Assembly: GCF_030811455.1 (NCBI RefSeq)
Contig: NZ_JAUSQU010000001.1
Coordinates: 5,952,001 to 6,016,000, forward strand
Length of the DNA stretch: 64,000 nt
Reading direction: 5' to 3'
From: Streptosporangium lutulentum
Lineage (GTDB): Bacteria > Actinomycetota > Actinomycetes > Streptosporangiales > Streptosporangiaceae
Part shown: positions 46,777-54,577 of the stretch, piece after piece
Layout: each line of letters starts with the position of its first letter
Position numbering within the stretch: position 1 is the stretch's first letter
Made by a program: the position numbers and the translations under genes
The notes under the pieces: generated by a model
What the model saw: the letters and a program-made list of their open reading frames with translations, nothing else
Databases searched by the model: none
Told to the model about the DNA's origin: nothing

Positions 46777-47271
46777 TCACCACGCTTTTGTGTTCCTCGC
46801 GTCGGGGCCTTCGAGGATGCCCTTGAGGACGCGGAGGTTCTGTGCGACGGCGCCGGCGATGCCGCGGGTCGCCAGTCCGCCCAGCACGCTCGGTGCCCCC
46901 GCTTCGAGCTCGAACGCGTTGACCAGGTCCGTCGTGGTGGCGGACCCTTCGAGATCGTAGATCGCGCGCCCGTGGAAGGCGCCGAAGCCGCCTTCGATCA
47001 CGAGACGGCGGTCGCGCTCGTACTCGATGATCTCCAGTTGTTCCCGCATGGGCCGGGGGAGACTGCGAAGCTGCCGGTAGACGGTTCCGGGACCGGCCGG
47101 TCCCGGGGTGATCGGCCGGGTCTCGCGGATCGCGTAGTTCCAGGCGGGAAGGTTCCGCAGATCGGCCAGGTAGTCGAAGACCACGCCGACCGGACGCTCG
47201 ATGCGCAGGACATTGCTGAACCTCACGTTCTTTCCCGTCCGCGAGGATCGGAAGAAGTCTGTGATCATCAT
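46777..47271 (-). CDS. SRPBCC (START-like) superfamily protein
   Basis: A 164-residue protein with the helix-grip pattern of polyketide cyclase/dehydrase-like SRPBCC proteins. It has NVLRIERPVGVVFDYLADLR, PAWNYAIRETR, EYERDRRLVIEGGFGAFHGR and a C-terminal long helix AVAQNLRVLKGILEG. These bind hydrophobic ligands; no catalytic function can be assigned. ATG start with AAGGAG 4-5 nt upstream. It lies 80 bp downstream of the MBL hydrolase gene on the same strand and may share its promoter. Confidence 0.82.
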   Translation of the reverse strand: MMITDFFRSSRTGKNVRFSNVLRIERPVGVVFDYLADLRNLPAWNYAIRETRPITPGPAGPGTVYRQLRSLPRPMREQLEIIEYERDRRLVIEGGFGAFHGRAIYDLEGSATTTDLVNAFELEAGAPSVLGGLATRGIAGAVAQNLRVLKGILEGPDARNTKAW

Positions 47272-47351
47272 TCACTCCTTGGGGAATTCTGGGTGGGTCG
47301 CGCCGGATCGCCGGCGCACGGTGGAGAGGGACGGCGAAGCACCCTCGGTTC

Positions 47352-48230
47352 TCACGCGCTCCGCACGGGAGCGAGCGCCCCGGCGAGGCGATCGGCCGCC
47401 CCGGGGTCGTGGGCCGCCAGAACCTCCAGGTCGGGCATCGTGGCGCGCAAGGCGTTCACCTTGCTCACCGCGTCACGCATCTGCTTCTTGTCGCCTATCC
47501 CGGGCAGTGCGCCGGCGGCCAGGAGGCCGGCGTCGTAGGTGAGGTCACCCACCAGGATCAACGGCGCGTGGTCCGGGCGGCGGATCAGCATGGAGAGCGA
47601 GCCGGGCGTGTGCCCCGGGGTGGGCAGCAGCAGGATGCTCCCGTCGCCGAACAGGTCGTGGCCGGTGTCGAACGGTGCCACCGCCGGGTCCGCGAGCGGT
47701 TCGGGTGTGATCCGCCTCCAGTTCAGCCCGGGCAGGTCGATGTGCGATGACATCAGGCCGCGCGCCTCCGGCAGCGGCTTGTGCAGGGACTCCCACTCCC
47801 GGTGGTCGACGACGATGTCGGCGTGGCCGAGCAGCGGCAGCCCGCCGATGTGGTCCTGGTGGAGGTGGGAGATCACCGCGGTGTCCACGTCGCCGACGGC
47901 GTACCCCAGCCTGAACAGGCCGGCCGTCAGCGTCTCGTCCGGTTCGATGGCGAATTTCGCGAGGCGCGAGTAGATCAGCCCGCTGAACCCTCCGGGGAAG
48001 TAGTTCGGATCGGTCACCGACGCGCGGTCCTGCCCGGTGTCGAACAGCACCACGCCGTCGCGGTGCTCGATCACGTAGACGTTGATCGGCCGGGGAGCGG
48101 TCCATCGCGTCGAGGTGAACAGCCAGACGTAGAGGTTCTTCCACGTCGGCCCGACGTGCTCCGGCCGGATGGCCACCGAGCCGGTGCTGAGGACGGACAC
48201 GCGCTTGATCGGATCTGCCGAAGCGTTCAT
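47352..48230 (-). CDS. Metallo-beta-lactamase fold hydrolase (AHL-lactonase-like)
   Basis: A 292-residue enzyme with a dinuclear zinc site: HLHQDHIGG (HxHxDH), the later VVDHREWE, HTPGS and GDLTYDAG. The early VYVIEHRDGVVLFDTGQD and overall spacing resemble N-acyl-homoserine lactonases of the AttM/AiiA group, so it may degrade lactone signals; other lactones are equally possible. ATG at 48230 with GGGAGG 5 nt upstream; a longer start 16 codons earlier is rejected because it overlaps the promoter and operator. Followed by the SRPBCC gene. Confidence 0.85.
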   Translation of the reverse strand: MNASADPIKRVSVLSTGSVAIRPEHVGPTWKNLYVWLFTSTRWTAPRPINVYVIEHRDGVVLFDTGQDRASVTDPNYFPGGFSGLIYSRLAKFAIEPDETLTAGLFRLGYAVGDVDTAVISHLHQDHIGGLPLLGHADIVVDHREWESLHKPLPEARGLMSSHIDLPGLNWRRITPEPLADPAVAPFDTGHDLFGDGSILLLPTPGHTPGSLSMLIRRPDHAPLILVGDLTYDAGLLAAGALPGIGDKKQMRDAVSKVNALRATMPDLEVLAAHDPGAADRLAGALAPVRSA

Positions 48231-48248
48231 TGGAGCCTCCCGGGGATT

Positions 48249-48291
48249 TGTGTGCTGTGTCATTAAATTACACGACACACATTTCGGTCAA
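48249..48291 (-). promoter_or_regulatory. Promoter with inverted repeat for the MBL hydrolase gene
   Basis: On the minus strand TTGACC (48291-48286) and TTTAAT (48267-48262) are 18 bp apart, close to the vegetative consensus. TGTGTGCTGTGT (48249-48260) and ACACGACACACA (48270-48281) form an inverted repeat (10 of 12 paired) around the -10 box, a likely repressor site. Confidence 0.65.
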
Positions 48292-48590
48292 GACTCTCTT
48301 GGACGCCGGTTCACCGGGGACCCACCCCGGCGCCCGGTTCGGAGCCGAGGGGTCCGGCCGTGGCACGCGGTCCGCTCCTGGCGGCCGAGCGCCCCCTGTG
48401 CGGCGGTTCGGACACATCGCGACCCCGCACCTGCGGGGAAGGCGCTCCCGACCGGACGGCTACTCTGTTGGGTGCCGACCGGCCCCGCGCCCACCGGGAC
48501 GGTCTCCGTCATCGAATGCGATGAGTGCGTGTCGATCAGCGATCACCGGTCCTCCTGCGGCCACGGGATCGCGCGAGAGCAGGGAACAGC

Positions 48591-49421
48591 GTGAAGCTTC
48601 TACACTCCGGGAAGGTCCGCGACGTATACGAGGACCGGGGGGACATCATCCTCGTGGCCTCCGACCGGGTGTCGGTGTACGACGTGATCCTGCCCACGCC
48701 CATCCCCGACAAGGGGAAGATCCTCACCCGGCTGTCGCTGTGGTGGTTCGAGCAGCTCGCGGACATCGTGCCCAACCATGTGATCTCGGCCACCGACGTG
48801 CCCGCCGAGTTCGAGGGGCGCGCCGTACGGTGCCGGAGGCTGAAGATGGTCCAGGTCGAGTGCATCGCCCGCGGCTACCTGACGGGACAGGGCCTGAAGG
48901 ACTACCAGGCGGCCGGTTCGATCTCCGGGGTGTCGCTCCCCCCCGGCCTGGTGGAGGGGTCCCAGCTCCCCGAGCCGATCTTCACCCCGAGCACCAAGGC
49001 GCCGCTCGGCCAGCACGACGAGGGCATCACCTTCGGCGACGTGGTCGCGCAGGAGGGCGCCGAGGTCGCCGAGGAGCTCAGGCGGATCACGCTGGAGGTC
49101 TACGGGCGGGGAGCCGAACTCGCCGCCGAGCGCGGTGTCATCATCGCCGACACCAAGATCGAGCTGGGCTGGGCCCCTGACGGCACGCTCACCCTCGGCG
49201 ACGAGGTGCTCACCTCGGACTCCTCGCGGTTCTGGCCGGCCGACGACTGGAAGCCCGGCCGCACGCAGTTCTCCTTCGACAAGCAGTACGTCCGCGACTG
49301 GGCGACCGGCACGGGATGGGACAAGAAGGAACCCGCGCCGGAGGTGCCCGCCGAGGTCGTCGAGGTCACCCGGGCCCGCTACATCGAGGCGTACGAGCGC
49401 ATCACCGGCACCTCCTGGTGA
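48591..49421 (+). CDS. purC: Phosphoribosylaminoimidazole-succinocarboxamide synthase
   Basis: A 276-residue SAICAR synthetase of de novo purine synthesis. Motifs include LHSGKVRDVYEDRGDIILVASDR-like start (GKVRDVYED), SDRVSVYDVILPTPIPDKG, ECIARGYLTGQGLKDY, FTPSTKAPLGQHDEGITF and IADTKIELGWAPDG, and SSRFWPADDW near the end. The GTG at 48591 (VKLLHSGK) has AGGGA upstream; an earlier in-frame start adds 22 unmatched residues. No other pur gene is adjacent. Two hairpins follow it. Confidence 0.96.
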   Translation: MKLLHSGKVRDVYEDRGDIILVASDRVSVYDVILPTPIPDKGKILTRLSLWWFEQLADIVPNHVISATDVPAEFEGRAVRCRRLKMVQVECIARGYLTGQGLKDYQAAGSISGVSLPPGLVEGSQLPEPIFTPSTKAPLGQHDEGITFGDVVAQEGAEVAEELRRITLEVYGRGAELAAERGVIIADTKIELGWAPDGTLTLGDEVLTSDSSRFWPADDWKPGRTQFSFDKQYVRDWATGTGWDKKEPAPEVPAEVVEVTRARYIEAYERITGTSW

Positions 49422-49439
49422 ACGACGCGTGAACTCCCC

Positions 49440-49504
49440 GGCGCCGCGTCCCCGACGCGGCGCCTCCACGAGGGGCCGGTGTGAACGACTCGCGCGCACC
49501 GGCC
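49440..49504. terminator. Two hairpins between convergent purC and PP2C genes
   Basis: GGCGCCGCGT (49440-49449) pairs perfectly with ACGCGGCGCC (49455-49464) around a 5-nt loop, 18 nt after purC. A second stem GGCCGGTG/CACCGGCC spans 49474-49504. Together they can stop transcription from both sides. Confidence 0.8.
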
Positions 49505-49523
49505 TTCTCCGCGGGGACGAACG

Positions 49524-50327
49524 TCAGACGGCGAATTTCCTCTCCGCCGCGGCGCCCACGATGAGCGGGGTCGCGGAGGCGGAGCCGGTGGGCGCGCCGA
49601 AGTCGGCCACGATGCAGGTGATGTTGTCGGGGCCGCCGCCCCGGTTGGCCAGGTCGATGAGCCACCGGGCGGCCTCGTCGGGATCGGAGATCTCGCTCAG
49701 CGTGTTGAACATGGTCTCGGGCCCGACCACGGCGGTCAGGCCGTCGGAGCAGAGCAGGTAGCGGTCCTCCGGGTAGGCCTCGCGCAAGGAGAGATCGAGC
49801 TCACCGTCACCGGTGCCCTCAAGGACCCGCAGCACCATGGATCGGCGCGGGTGCTCCGCGGCCTGTTCCGGGGTGATCCGCCCCTCGTCCACCAGCGACT
49901 GGACAAGGGTGTGATCGTGGGTGATCTGGTAAAGGGCGCCGTCACGCAGCATGTAGGCGCGGGAGTCGCCGACGTGGGCCAACGCGAAGGTGCCGCCGTC
50001 CCAGAGCATGGCCGTCAGGGTGGTGCCCATCCCGCGCAGAGTGGGGTCCTGCTCGCTCATGTCGCGCAGCGTGTGATTCACGTTCTTGGCCGCGTCCTTG
50101 AGGGCGGCGAGCAGGTCGACACCGCTTCCTGGAAGACTCTCGTCCAACGCCGCCATCGCTGTGACGGCGAGTGAGCTGGCGACCTCTCCGCCCGCATGAC
50201 CACCCATACCGTCGGCTATGGCGAGCAGGCGTGCGCTCGCGTAGCCCGAATCCTCGTTCGCCTCGCGGCGGACGCCTACATCAGAGCGAGCCGCATAGCG
50301 CAGTGCCAATGCTTCGTTCAGTGCCAT
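49524..50327 (-). CDS. PP2C-type Ser/Thr protein phosphatase (second copy)
   Basis: A 267-residue PPM phosphatase with SDVGVRREANEDSG, AIADGMGGHAGGEVASS, GMGTTLTAMLWDGG, HVGDSRAYMLRDG, LCSDGLTAVVG and GGGPDNITCIVADFG. It is a catalytic domain only, without membrane anchor, closely like the copy at 39.3 kb. ATG at 50327 (MALNEALALRYAARSDVG) has no Shine-Dalgarno sequence but a -10-like TTTACT 6 nt upstream, so it is probably leaderless. It is divergent across 84 bp from an HTH-DNA methyltransferase gene that leads into a Ser/Thr kinase gene, which makes a phosphorylation switch plausible. Confidence 0.93.
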   Translation of the reverse strand: MALNEALALRYAARSDVGVRREANEDSGYASARLLAIADGMGGHAGGEVASSLAVTAMAALDESLPGSGVDLLAALKDAAKNVNHTLRDMSEQDPTLRGMGTTLTAMLWDGGTFALAHVGDSRAYMLRDGALYQITHDHTLVQSLVDEGRITPEQAAEHPRRSMVLRVLEGTGDGELDLSLREAYPEDRYLLCSDGLTAVVGPETMFNTLSEISDPDEAARWLIDLANRGGGPDNITCIVADFGAPTGSASATPLIVGAAAERKFAV

Positions 50328-50333
50328 GAAGGC

Positions 50334-50404
50334 AGTAAAGCATTGGTTGAGGCACTTCACAAGCAAAGTTCCTGTAGACCGTTGCGGCACAGTGAACTAC
50401 TGTG
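50334..50404. promoter_or_regulatory. Divergent promoter region of PP2C and DNA methyltransferase
   Basis: On the minus strand TTGTGA (50362-50357) and TTTACT (50339-50334) are 17 bp apart, ending 6 nt before the PP2C ATG. CACAGT-GAACT-ACTGTG (50388-50404) is a perfect inverted repeat ending 7 nt before the methyltransferase ATG; TACTGT inside it could be that gene's -10 box, giving a second near-leaderless start. Confidence 0.6.
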
Positions 50405-50411
50405 ACCCAAT

Positions 50412-52310
50412 ATGGAGGAGCGCCAGGACATCACCGTGAACGCGGGCGACATCGCCCGGCTCGCCGGCGTCGGCAGGGCAGCGGTAAGCAACTGGCGCCG
50501 CCGCCATGAGGACTTTCCCCAGCCGGTGGGCGGCACCACCTCCAGCCCTCATTTCTCCTTGCCCGAAATTGCCGCATGGTTGCGGGCGAATGGCAAATCT
50601 TTTGAAGTCTCCCTCGGTGACCTGGTCTGGCAGCGGCTGCGAACCTCGGTCGACGACCTGCGCCTGGGAGATCTGGTGGGCAAGGTGGGCGCGTTCCTGC
50701 TGTTCCTGCACCGCGAGCCCGGAGCCTGGCGTGATCACGGAACGCGGTCCCTGACCCGCCTGGGCGCCGTGACCGCCGATCTTCCCGGCTCCCCCGACCC
50801 GCGCCTGGACGACCTCGCCCTCGTCGGGCTGGTCGCCGAGCTGGCCGCCGAGCGCGGGCCGCTGGACGCCTTCGAGTTCCTCTGCGAGCGCTACGTCGAG
50901 GCCCACTCCCGCCGGCTCTCGGTCACCCGGGACGACGTGGCCGAGCTCATGACCCGGCTCGCCGTCCAGGAGAAGGGGACCGTCCTCGACCCGGCGTGCG
51001 GCGTCGGGACGCTGCTGCTGCACGCGGAGTCCTCACGCGGTCAGGAGATCAACGAGACGAACGCGATGCTCTCCGCGGTCCGGGTGCTGCTGCGGGGCGC
51101 CGATGCCCGGATCGTCGCCGGCGACTCCCTCCGCGAGGACGGACTGACCGGCGATCTCGCCGACGCCGTGATCTGCGACCCGCCGTTCAACGAGCGCGCG
51201 TGGGGCTACGAGGATCTGGCCGCGGACCCCCGCTGGGAGTACGGCCTGCCGCCGCGCGGGGAGTCCGAGCTCGCCTGGGTGCAGCACTGCCTGACCCACG
51301 TGAAACCGGGGGGCCTGGTGGCGATCCTGATGCCCGCCGCGGCGGCCGGCCGCCGTCCCGGCAAACGGATCCGCGGCAACCTGCTGCGCGCCGGGGCGTT
51401 GCGGGCCGTGGTGACGCTGACGCCCGGCGGCCCCGACCTGTGGATGCTCCGCCGTCCCAACGGTGAGCGGCCACCGTCCCAGCTCCTGATGGTGGACGCG
51501 AGCGAGGACCTGTCGATCGTGGAGCCCGCCTGGCGGGCCTACATGGAGGATCCCGAGGCCGAGCTGTCCGGCGCCGGCCGTACCGTGCGGATCATCGACC
51601 TGCTCGACGACGAGGTGGACCTCACCCCGGCCAGGCATCGCCCGCAGCAGGGCGGCCCGGACTTCCTGCGGGACTTCACCGACGCGCTGGCCAGGTTCAG
51701 GGGCACCTCGGCCGTGCTGTCGGACGCGCCTCCCGCCCTTGAGCTGCTCGACGAACGGCAGGACCTGCCGACCACCACCATCGGGGAGCTGGCCAAGGCG
51801 GGTTTGATTGCAATTCTCCAAGCCCCGCCCAAGATGTCCGCTGATGAGGGACCTCTCCCGGTTCTGACCGCCGACGACATCGCCTCGGGCGCCTCTCCCT
51901 CGGGACGGACCACCCTCGATCCGACCCTGGTCATGATCAAACCCGGTGACGTCGTGACCACCGTCCTGGGCGCGGTCCGGGTGGTCGGGCAGAGCGGCGC
52001 GGCGCTCGGCCCGCAGGTCACCCTCTACCGCGTGGACCCGCAGCGGCTCGACTCCGGCTTCCTGGCCGGGTTCCTGCGCTCCGCCGACGCGGCCAGGATC
52101 CATCCCGGCTCCAGCCGCCTCGACGTACGGCGGGCGCGGGTGCCGATGCTGCCCCTGCCCGACCAGCGACGGTACGGCACGGCCTTCCGCGAGTTGTTCG
52201 CCCTGGAGGACAGACTGCGCGAGACGAGGACGCTGGGAGAAACCCTGATCCGGCTAGGCTTTGACGGACTGGTCGACGGCCATCTCCGGCCGTGCGACCA
52301 ACGGGTGTGA
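50412..52310 (+). CDS. N6-adenine DNA methyltransferase with N-terminal HTH and HsdS-like C-terminus
   Basis: A 632-residue HsdM-type DNA methyltransferase. Residues about 8-60 form an HTH (VNAGDIARLAGVGRAAVSNW, HFSLPEIAAWLRANG). Residues about 165-400 are the methylase core with AdoMet motif VLDPACGVGTLLLHA at about 191 and catalytic motif ICDPPFNERA at about 254 (DPPF in place of NPPF). The last ~180 residues resemble a type I target-recognition half (LPVLTADDIASG, KPGDVVTTVLG, GFLAGFLRSADAARIHPG). No restriction subunit is near, so it is an orphan methylase or a regulator. ATG at 50412 lacks a Shine-Dalgarno; GTG 50436 is the alternative. The Ser/Thr kinase gene follows 23 bp on. Confidence 0.85.
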   Translation: MEERQDITVNAGDIARLAGVGRAAVSNWRRRHEDFPQPVGGTTSSPHFSLPEIAAWLRANGKSFEVSLGDLVWQRLRTSVDDLRLGDLVGKVGAFLLFLHREPGAWRDHGTRSLTRLGAVTADLPGSPDPRLDDLALVGLVAELAAERGPLDAFEFLCERYVEAHSRRLSVTRDDVAELMTRLAVQEKGTVLDPACGVGTLLLHAESSRGQEINETNAMLSAVRVLLRGADARIVAGDSLREDGLTGDLADAVICDPPFNERAWGYEDLAADPRWEYGLPPRGESELAWVQHCLTHVKPGGLVAILMPAAAAGRRPGKRIRGNLLRAGALRAVVTLTPGGPDLWMLRRPNGERPPSQLLMVDASEDLSIVEPAWRAYMEDPEAELSGAGRTVRIIDLLDDEVDLTPARHRPQQGGPDFLRDFTDALARFRGTSAVLSDAPPALELLDERQDLPTTTIGELAKAGLIAILQAPPKMSADEGPLPVLTADDIASGASPSGRTTLDPTLVMIKPGDVVTTVLGAVRVVGQSGAALGPQVTLYRVDPQRLDSGFLAGFLRSADAARIHPGSSRLDVRRARVPMLPLPDQRRYGTAFRELFALEDRLRETRTLGETLIRLGFDGLVDGHLRPCDQRV

Positions 52311-52333
52311 CGCCCGCACGTCTGGGAGGGTCG

Positions 52334-53227
52334 ATGGTCATCGGAGACCGCTACGAGCTCGACGACCTCCCTCTCGGACAGGGGGGCATGGGCGCCGTCT
52401 ACGGCGGTCACGACAAGCACCTCGACCGCAGGGTGGCCGTCAAGTTCCTGAAGCTTCTCACCGGCCCCGACGAGGAGCTGAACCGGCGCTTCCTGCGCGA
52501 GGCCCGGATCCTGGCGAAACTGGAGCATCCCGGCGCCCCGGTGCTCTATGACTTCGGCACCTTCGACCAGCGGCTGTTCCAGGTGATGCAGTTCATCGAG
52601 GGCGTCACCGTGGCCGACCTGGTCAGCGAGCACGGCCCGCTCCCCGTCCCGTGGGCCGCCGCGATCGCCGCGCAGGCCTGCGCCGTCCTGTCGGCCGCCC
52701 ACGCGCTGTCCATCTACCACCGCGATCTCAAGCCGACGAACCTGATGCTGTGCCCCGACGGGAGCGTCAAGGTCCTGGACTTCGGCCTCGCGATGCTCCG
52801 TGAGGCAGACTCCACCCAGTTCACCCGGGTCGGTCAGCTCCTCGGCACCCCGGCCTACATGGCGCCCGAGCAGATCCAGCGCGGCCTGGCGGGTCCCCGC
52901 AGCGACCTCTACGCGCTCGGCTGCGTGATCCACGAGATGCTGACGGGCGAGCAGCTCTTCACGGGACCCACCGAGTACGCCGTGTTCGAACGACAGGTGA
53001 AGGAACGCCCCGCCGCGGTCCCCGGCGTCCCCGCCGAGCTGAACCGCCTGATCGAGGACCTCCTGGAGAAGGATCCCGACAACCGGCCCGCGGGCGCCGA
53101 CGTCCTCTACGAGCGCCTTCAGCCCTTCGCCGTGGACCTGCCCATGCTCCCCGGCTTCCTGCACCCGGCGTCGGTCCCCAGCCCCGGCCGGATGTACGCG
53201 CGGATGGTCGGCCGCGTCCTCGCCTGA
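52334..53227 (+). CDS. Soluble Hanks-type Ser/Thr protein kinase
   Basis: A 297-residue kinase, catalytic domain plus a ~30-residue tail, with no transmembrane helix. Motifs are the Gly-rich loop LGQGGMGAVYGG, VAVKFLK (Lys), EAR (helix C Glu), YHRDLKPTNLML (catalytic loop), VLDFGLAML (DFG), GTPAYMAPEQ and RSDLYALGCVIHEM. The ATG at 52334 follows GGGAGGG. Its tight linkage to the DNA methyltransferase (23 bp) means cotranscription. The methyltransferase and the product of the divergent PP2C gene are reasonable substrate and antagonist candidates; this is inference. Confidence 0.92.
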   Translation: MVIGDRYELDDLPLGQGGMGAVYGGHDKHLDRRVAVKFLKLLTGPDEELNRRFLREARILAKLEHPGAPVLYDFGTFDQRLFQVMQFIEGVTVADLVSEHGPLPVPWAAAIAAQACAVLSAAHALSIYHRDLKPTNLMLCPDGSVKVLDFGLAMLREADSTQFTRVGQLLGTPAYMAPEQIQRGLAGPRSDLYALGCVIHEMLTGEQLFTGPTEYAVFERQVKERPAAVPGVPAELNRLIEDLLEKDPDNRPAGADVLYERLQPFAVDLPMLPGFLHPASVPSPGRMYARMVGRVLA

Positions 53228-53236
53228 ACCGGGCGT

Positions 53237-53842
53237 TCAGCCGATGGTCTGCCGGGTCCCCGTCCGGGCCTTGAGCCTGGCGCGGACCGCCCAGACGACA
53301 AGCAGCCAGGCCACGACCAGCACCGGCCCCGCGACGGTCAGGTGGGTGGTGATCTGCTGGATGACCTCCGGGGCGAGGTGGTAGCTGAGGATCACCAGCG
53401 TCGCCGCCCAGGCACAGGCGGTGGGCAGGCTGGCGGTCACGAAGGTGCGGTACGGCATGCCCGCCCAGCCCGCGAGCCGGGGGGTCAGCGTGCGGGCGCT
53501 GCCGATCCACTGGCCGCCCGCCACCGCCCAGCGCCCGTACCTGCCGAGCAGCTCACGCGGCCGATCCCAGCGACCGGGGGCGAGCCGGTGGAAGGAGGGG
53601 GCGCCCTCGCGGCGCCGTCCCCACAGGTAGGAGAGCTGGGTGCCGACCACCGCCGCGCACGCCGCCACCGCGACCGCCGTGCCCAGCGACACCACGCCCA
53701 GGTGGGAGAAGTAGCCGAGCGCGACGAGCACGCTCGTCCCGGGCAACGCCACGCCGATCAGCAGTCCGGCCTCGGCCACCAGGAACACCCACGCCACGGC
53801 CAGCAGCAGCGGCGGGGAGAGCTGGCCGAGCAGGTCAGACAT
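53237..53842 (-). CDS. DedA family membrane protein (second copy)
   Basis: A 201-residue membrane protein with DedA features: VAEAGLLIGVALPGTSVLVALGYFSHL-type first re-entrant region (PGTSVLVALGYFSHL), VGTQLSYLWGRRRE and GGQWIGSARTLTPRLAGWAG. It overlaps the upstream methyltransferase by 8 nt, so they are coupled. Together with a phospholipid-methyltransferase-like partner, a role in membrane lipid handling is plausible. Differs from the 42.8 kb copy in several loops. Confidence 0.87.
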   Translation of the reverse strand: MSDLLGQLSPPLLLAVAWVFLVAEAGLLIGVALPGTSVLVALGYFSHLGVVSLGTAVAVAACAAVVGTQLSYLWGRRREGAPSFHRLAPGRWDRPRELLGRYGRWAVAGGQWIGSARTLTPRLAGWAGMPYRTFVTASLPTACAWAATLVILSYHLAPEVIQQITTHLTVAGPVLVVAWLLVVWAVRARLKARTGTRQTIG

Positions 53843-54446
53843 GGGCTGCCGGCCTGCGGCACACGTATGTCATCCCCGGGGGCAGGTTCCGCCAGACCGG
53901 CCCGGTGGTCAGCACCTCGTCGAAGGCCGATCGCAGCCGCCGGCGGAAGGACCTGGCCCCGGGGAGCGGGAGGGCGTGCAGATAGGTCACGGTCGTGAAC
54001 GCGCCTCCGGGGGCGAGCGCCCTGCCGATCTCGCCGATGATCCGCTCCTGCTGCTCGCCGGGGAACAGCGACCACGGCAACGTGCTGACCACCGCGTCCA
54101 CCCGGTCGACCCCGGCGCCGGCCAGGAGCTCGCCGAGGTCGGCCGCGTCGCCCTCGATGGTCTCCATCCAGGGCTTGGTCCTGCGCAGATGCGCGGCCAG
54201 GCCGGGTTCGATCTCCACGGCCAGATGGCGCGATCCGGGGGCCGTCCGCGCCCGGATGGCCTCGCTGATCGAGCCGGTGCCCGGCCCCAGCTCCACCACC
54301 ACCGGCGTGCCGCTCGTCGGCACCACCGCGGTCAGCGCCCTGGCCAGCGCGGGGGAGCTCGGGGCGATCGCGCCCACCACACCCTGCTTCCGCAGCGCGG
54401 CCGTCATGAATGCCCGCAGGTCGGGAGCTGCCGCTGTCTCGTTCAT
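53835..54446 (-). CDS. SAM-dependent methyltransferase, phospholipid N-methyltransferase-like
   Basis: A 203-residue class I methyltransferase. The AdoMet motif I is VVVELGPGTGSISEAI; post-I acid AVEIEPGL; motif IV-like VVSTLPWSLFPGEQQ. The opening GVVGAIAPSSPALARALTA is typical of bacterial PmtA-type phosphatidylethanolamine methyltransferases and KsgA-like relatives. It may methylate a lipid head group. ATG at 54446 without a clear ribosome binding site; the start codon of DedA lies inside its 3' end. Divergent from the histidine kinase gene by 131 bp. Confidence 0.75.
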   Translation of the reverse strand: MNETAAAPDLRAFMTAALRKQGVVGAIAPSSPALARALTAVVPTSGTPVVVELGPGTGSISEAIRARTAPGSRHLAVEIEPGLAAHLRRTKPWMETIEGDAADLGELLAGAGVDRVDAVVSTLPWSLFPGEQQERIIGEIGRALAPGGAFTTVTYLHALPLPGARSFRRRLRSAFDEVLTTGPVWRNLPPGMTYVCRRPAAHV

Positions 54447-54577
54447 GACTCAATGACATCGCCACGAGGGTGCCGGCCGCAGGGCCCCGGGACCTAGTCT
54501 TCGGGGTATGCCTGGCCATACCCCGGCAGGGGGTCTGGACCGACGGAGGCACTCCGCGCAGACCGTACTGTCATAGG

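Noticed and set aside
49524-53227. A complete BREX or Pgl phage defence system
   Set aside because: A methyltransferase, kinase and phosphatase are present, but PglZ, the large ATPase PglY/BrxC and other core genes are absent, and the PP2C is not PglZ-like.
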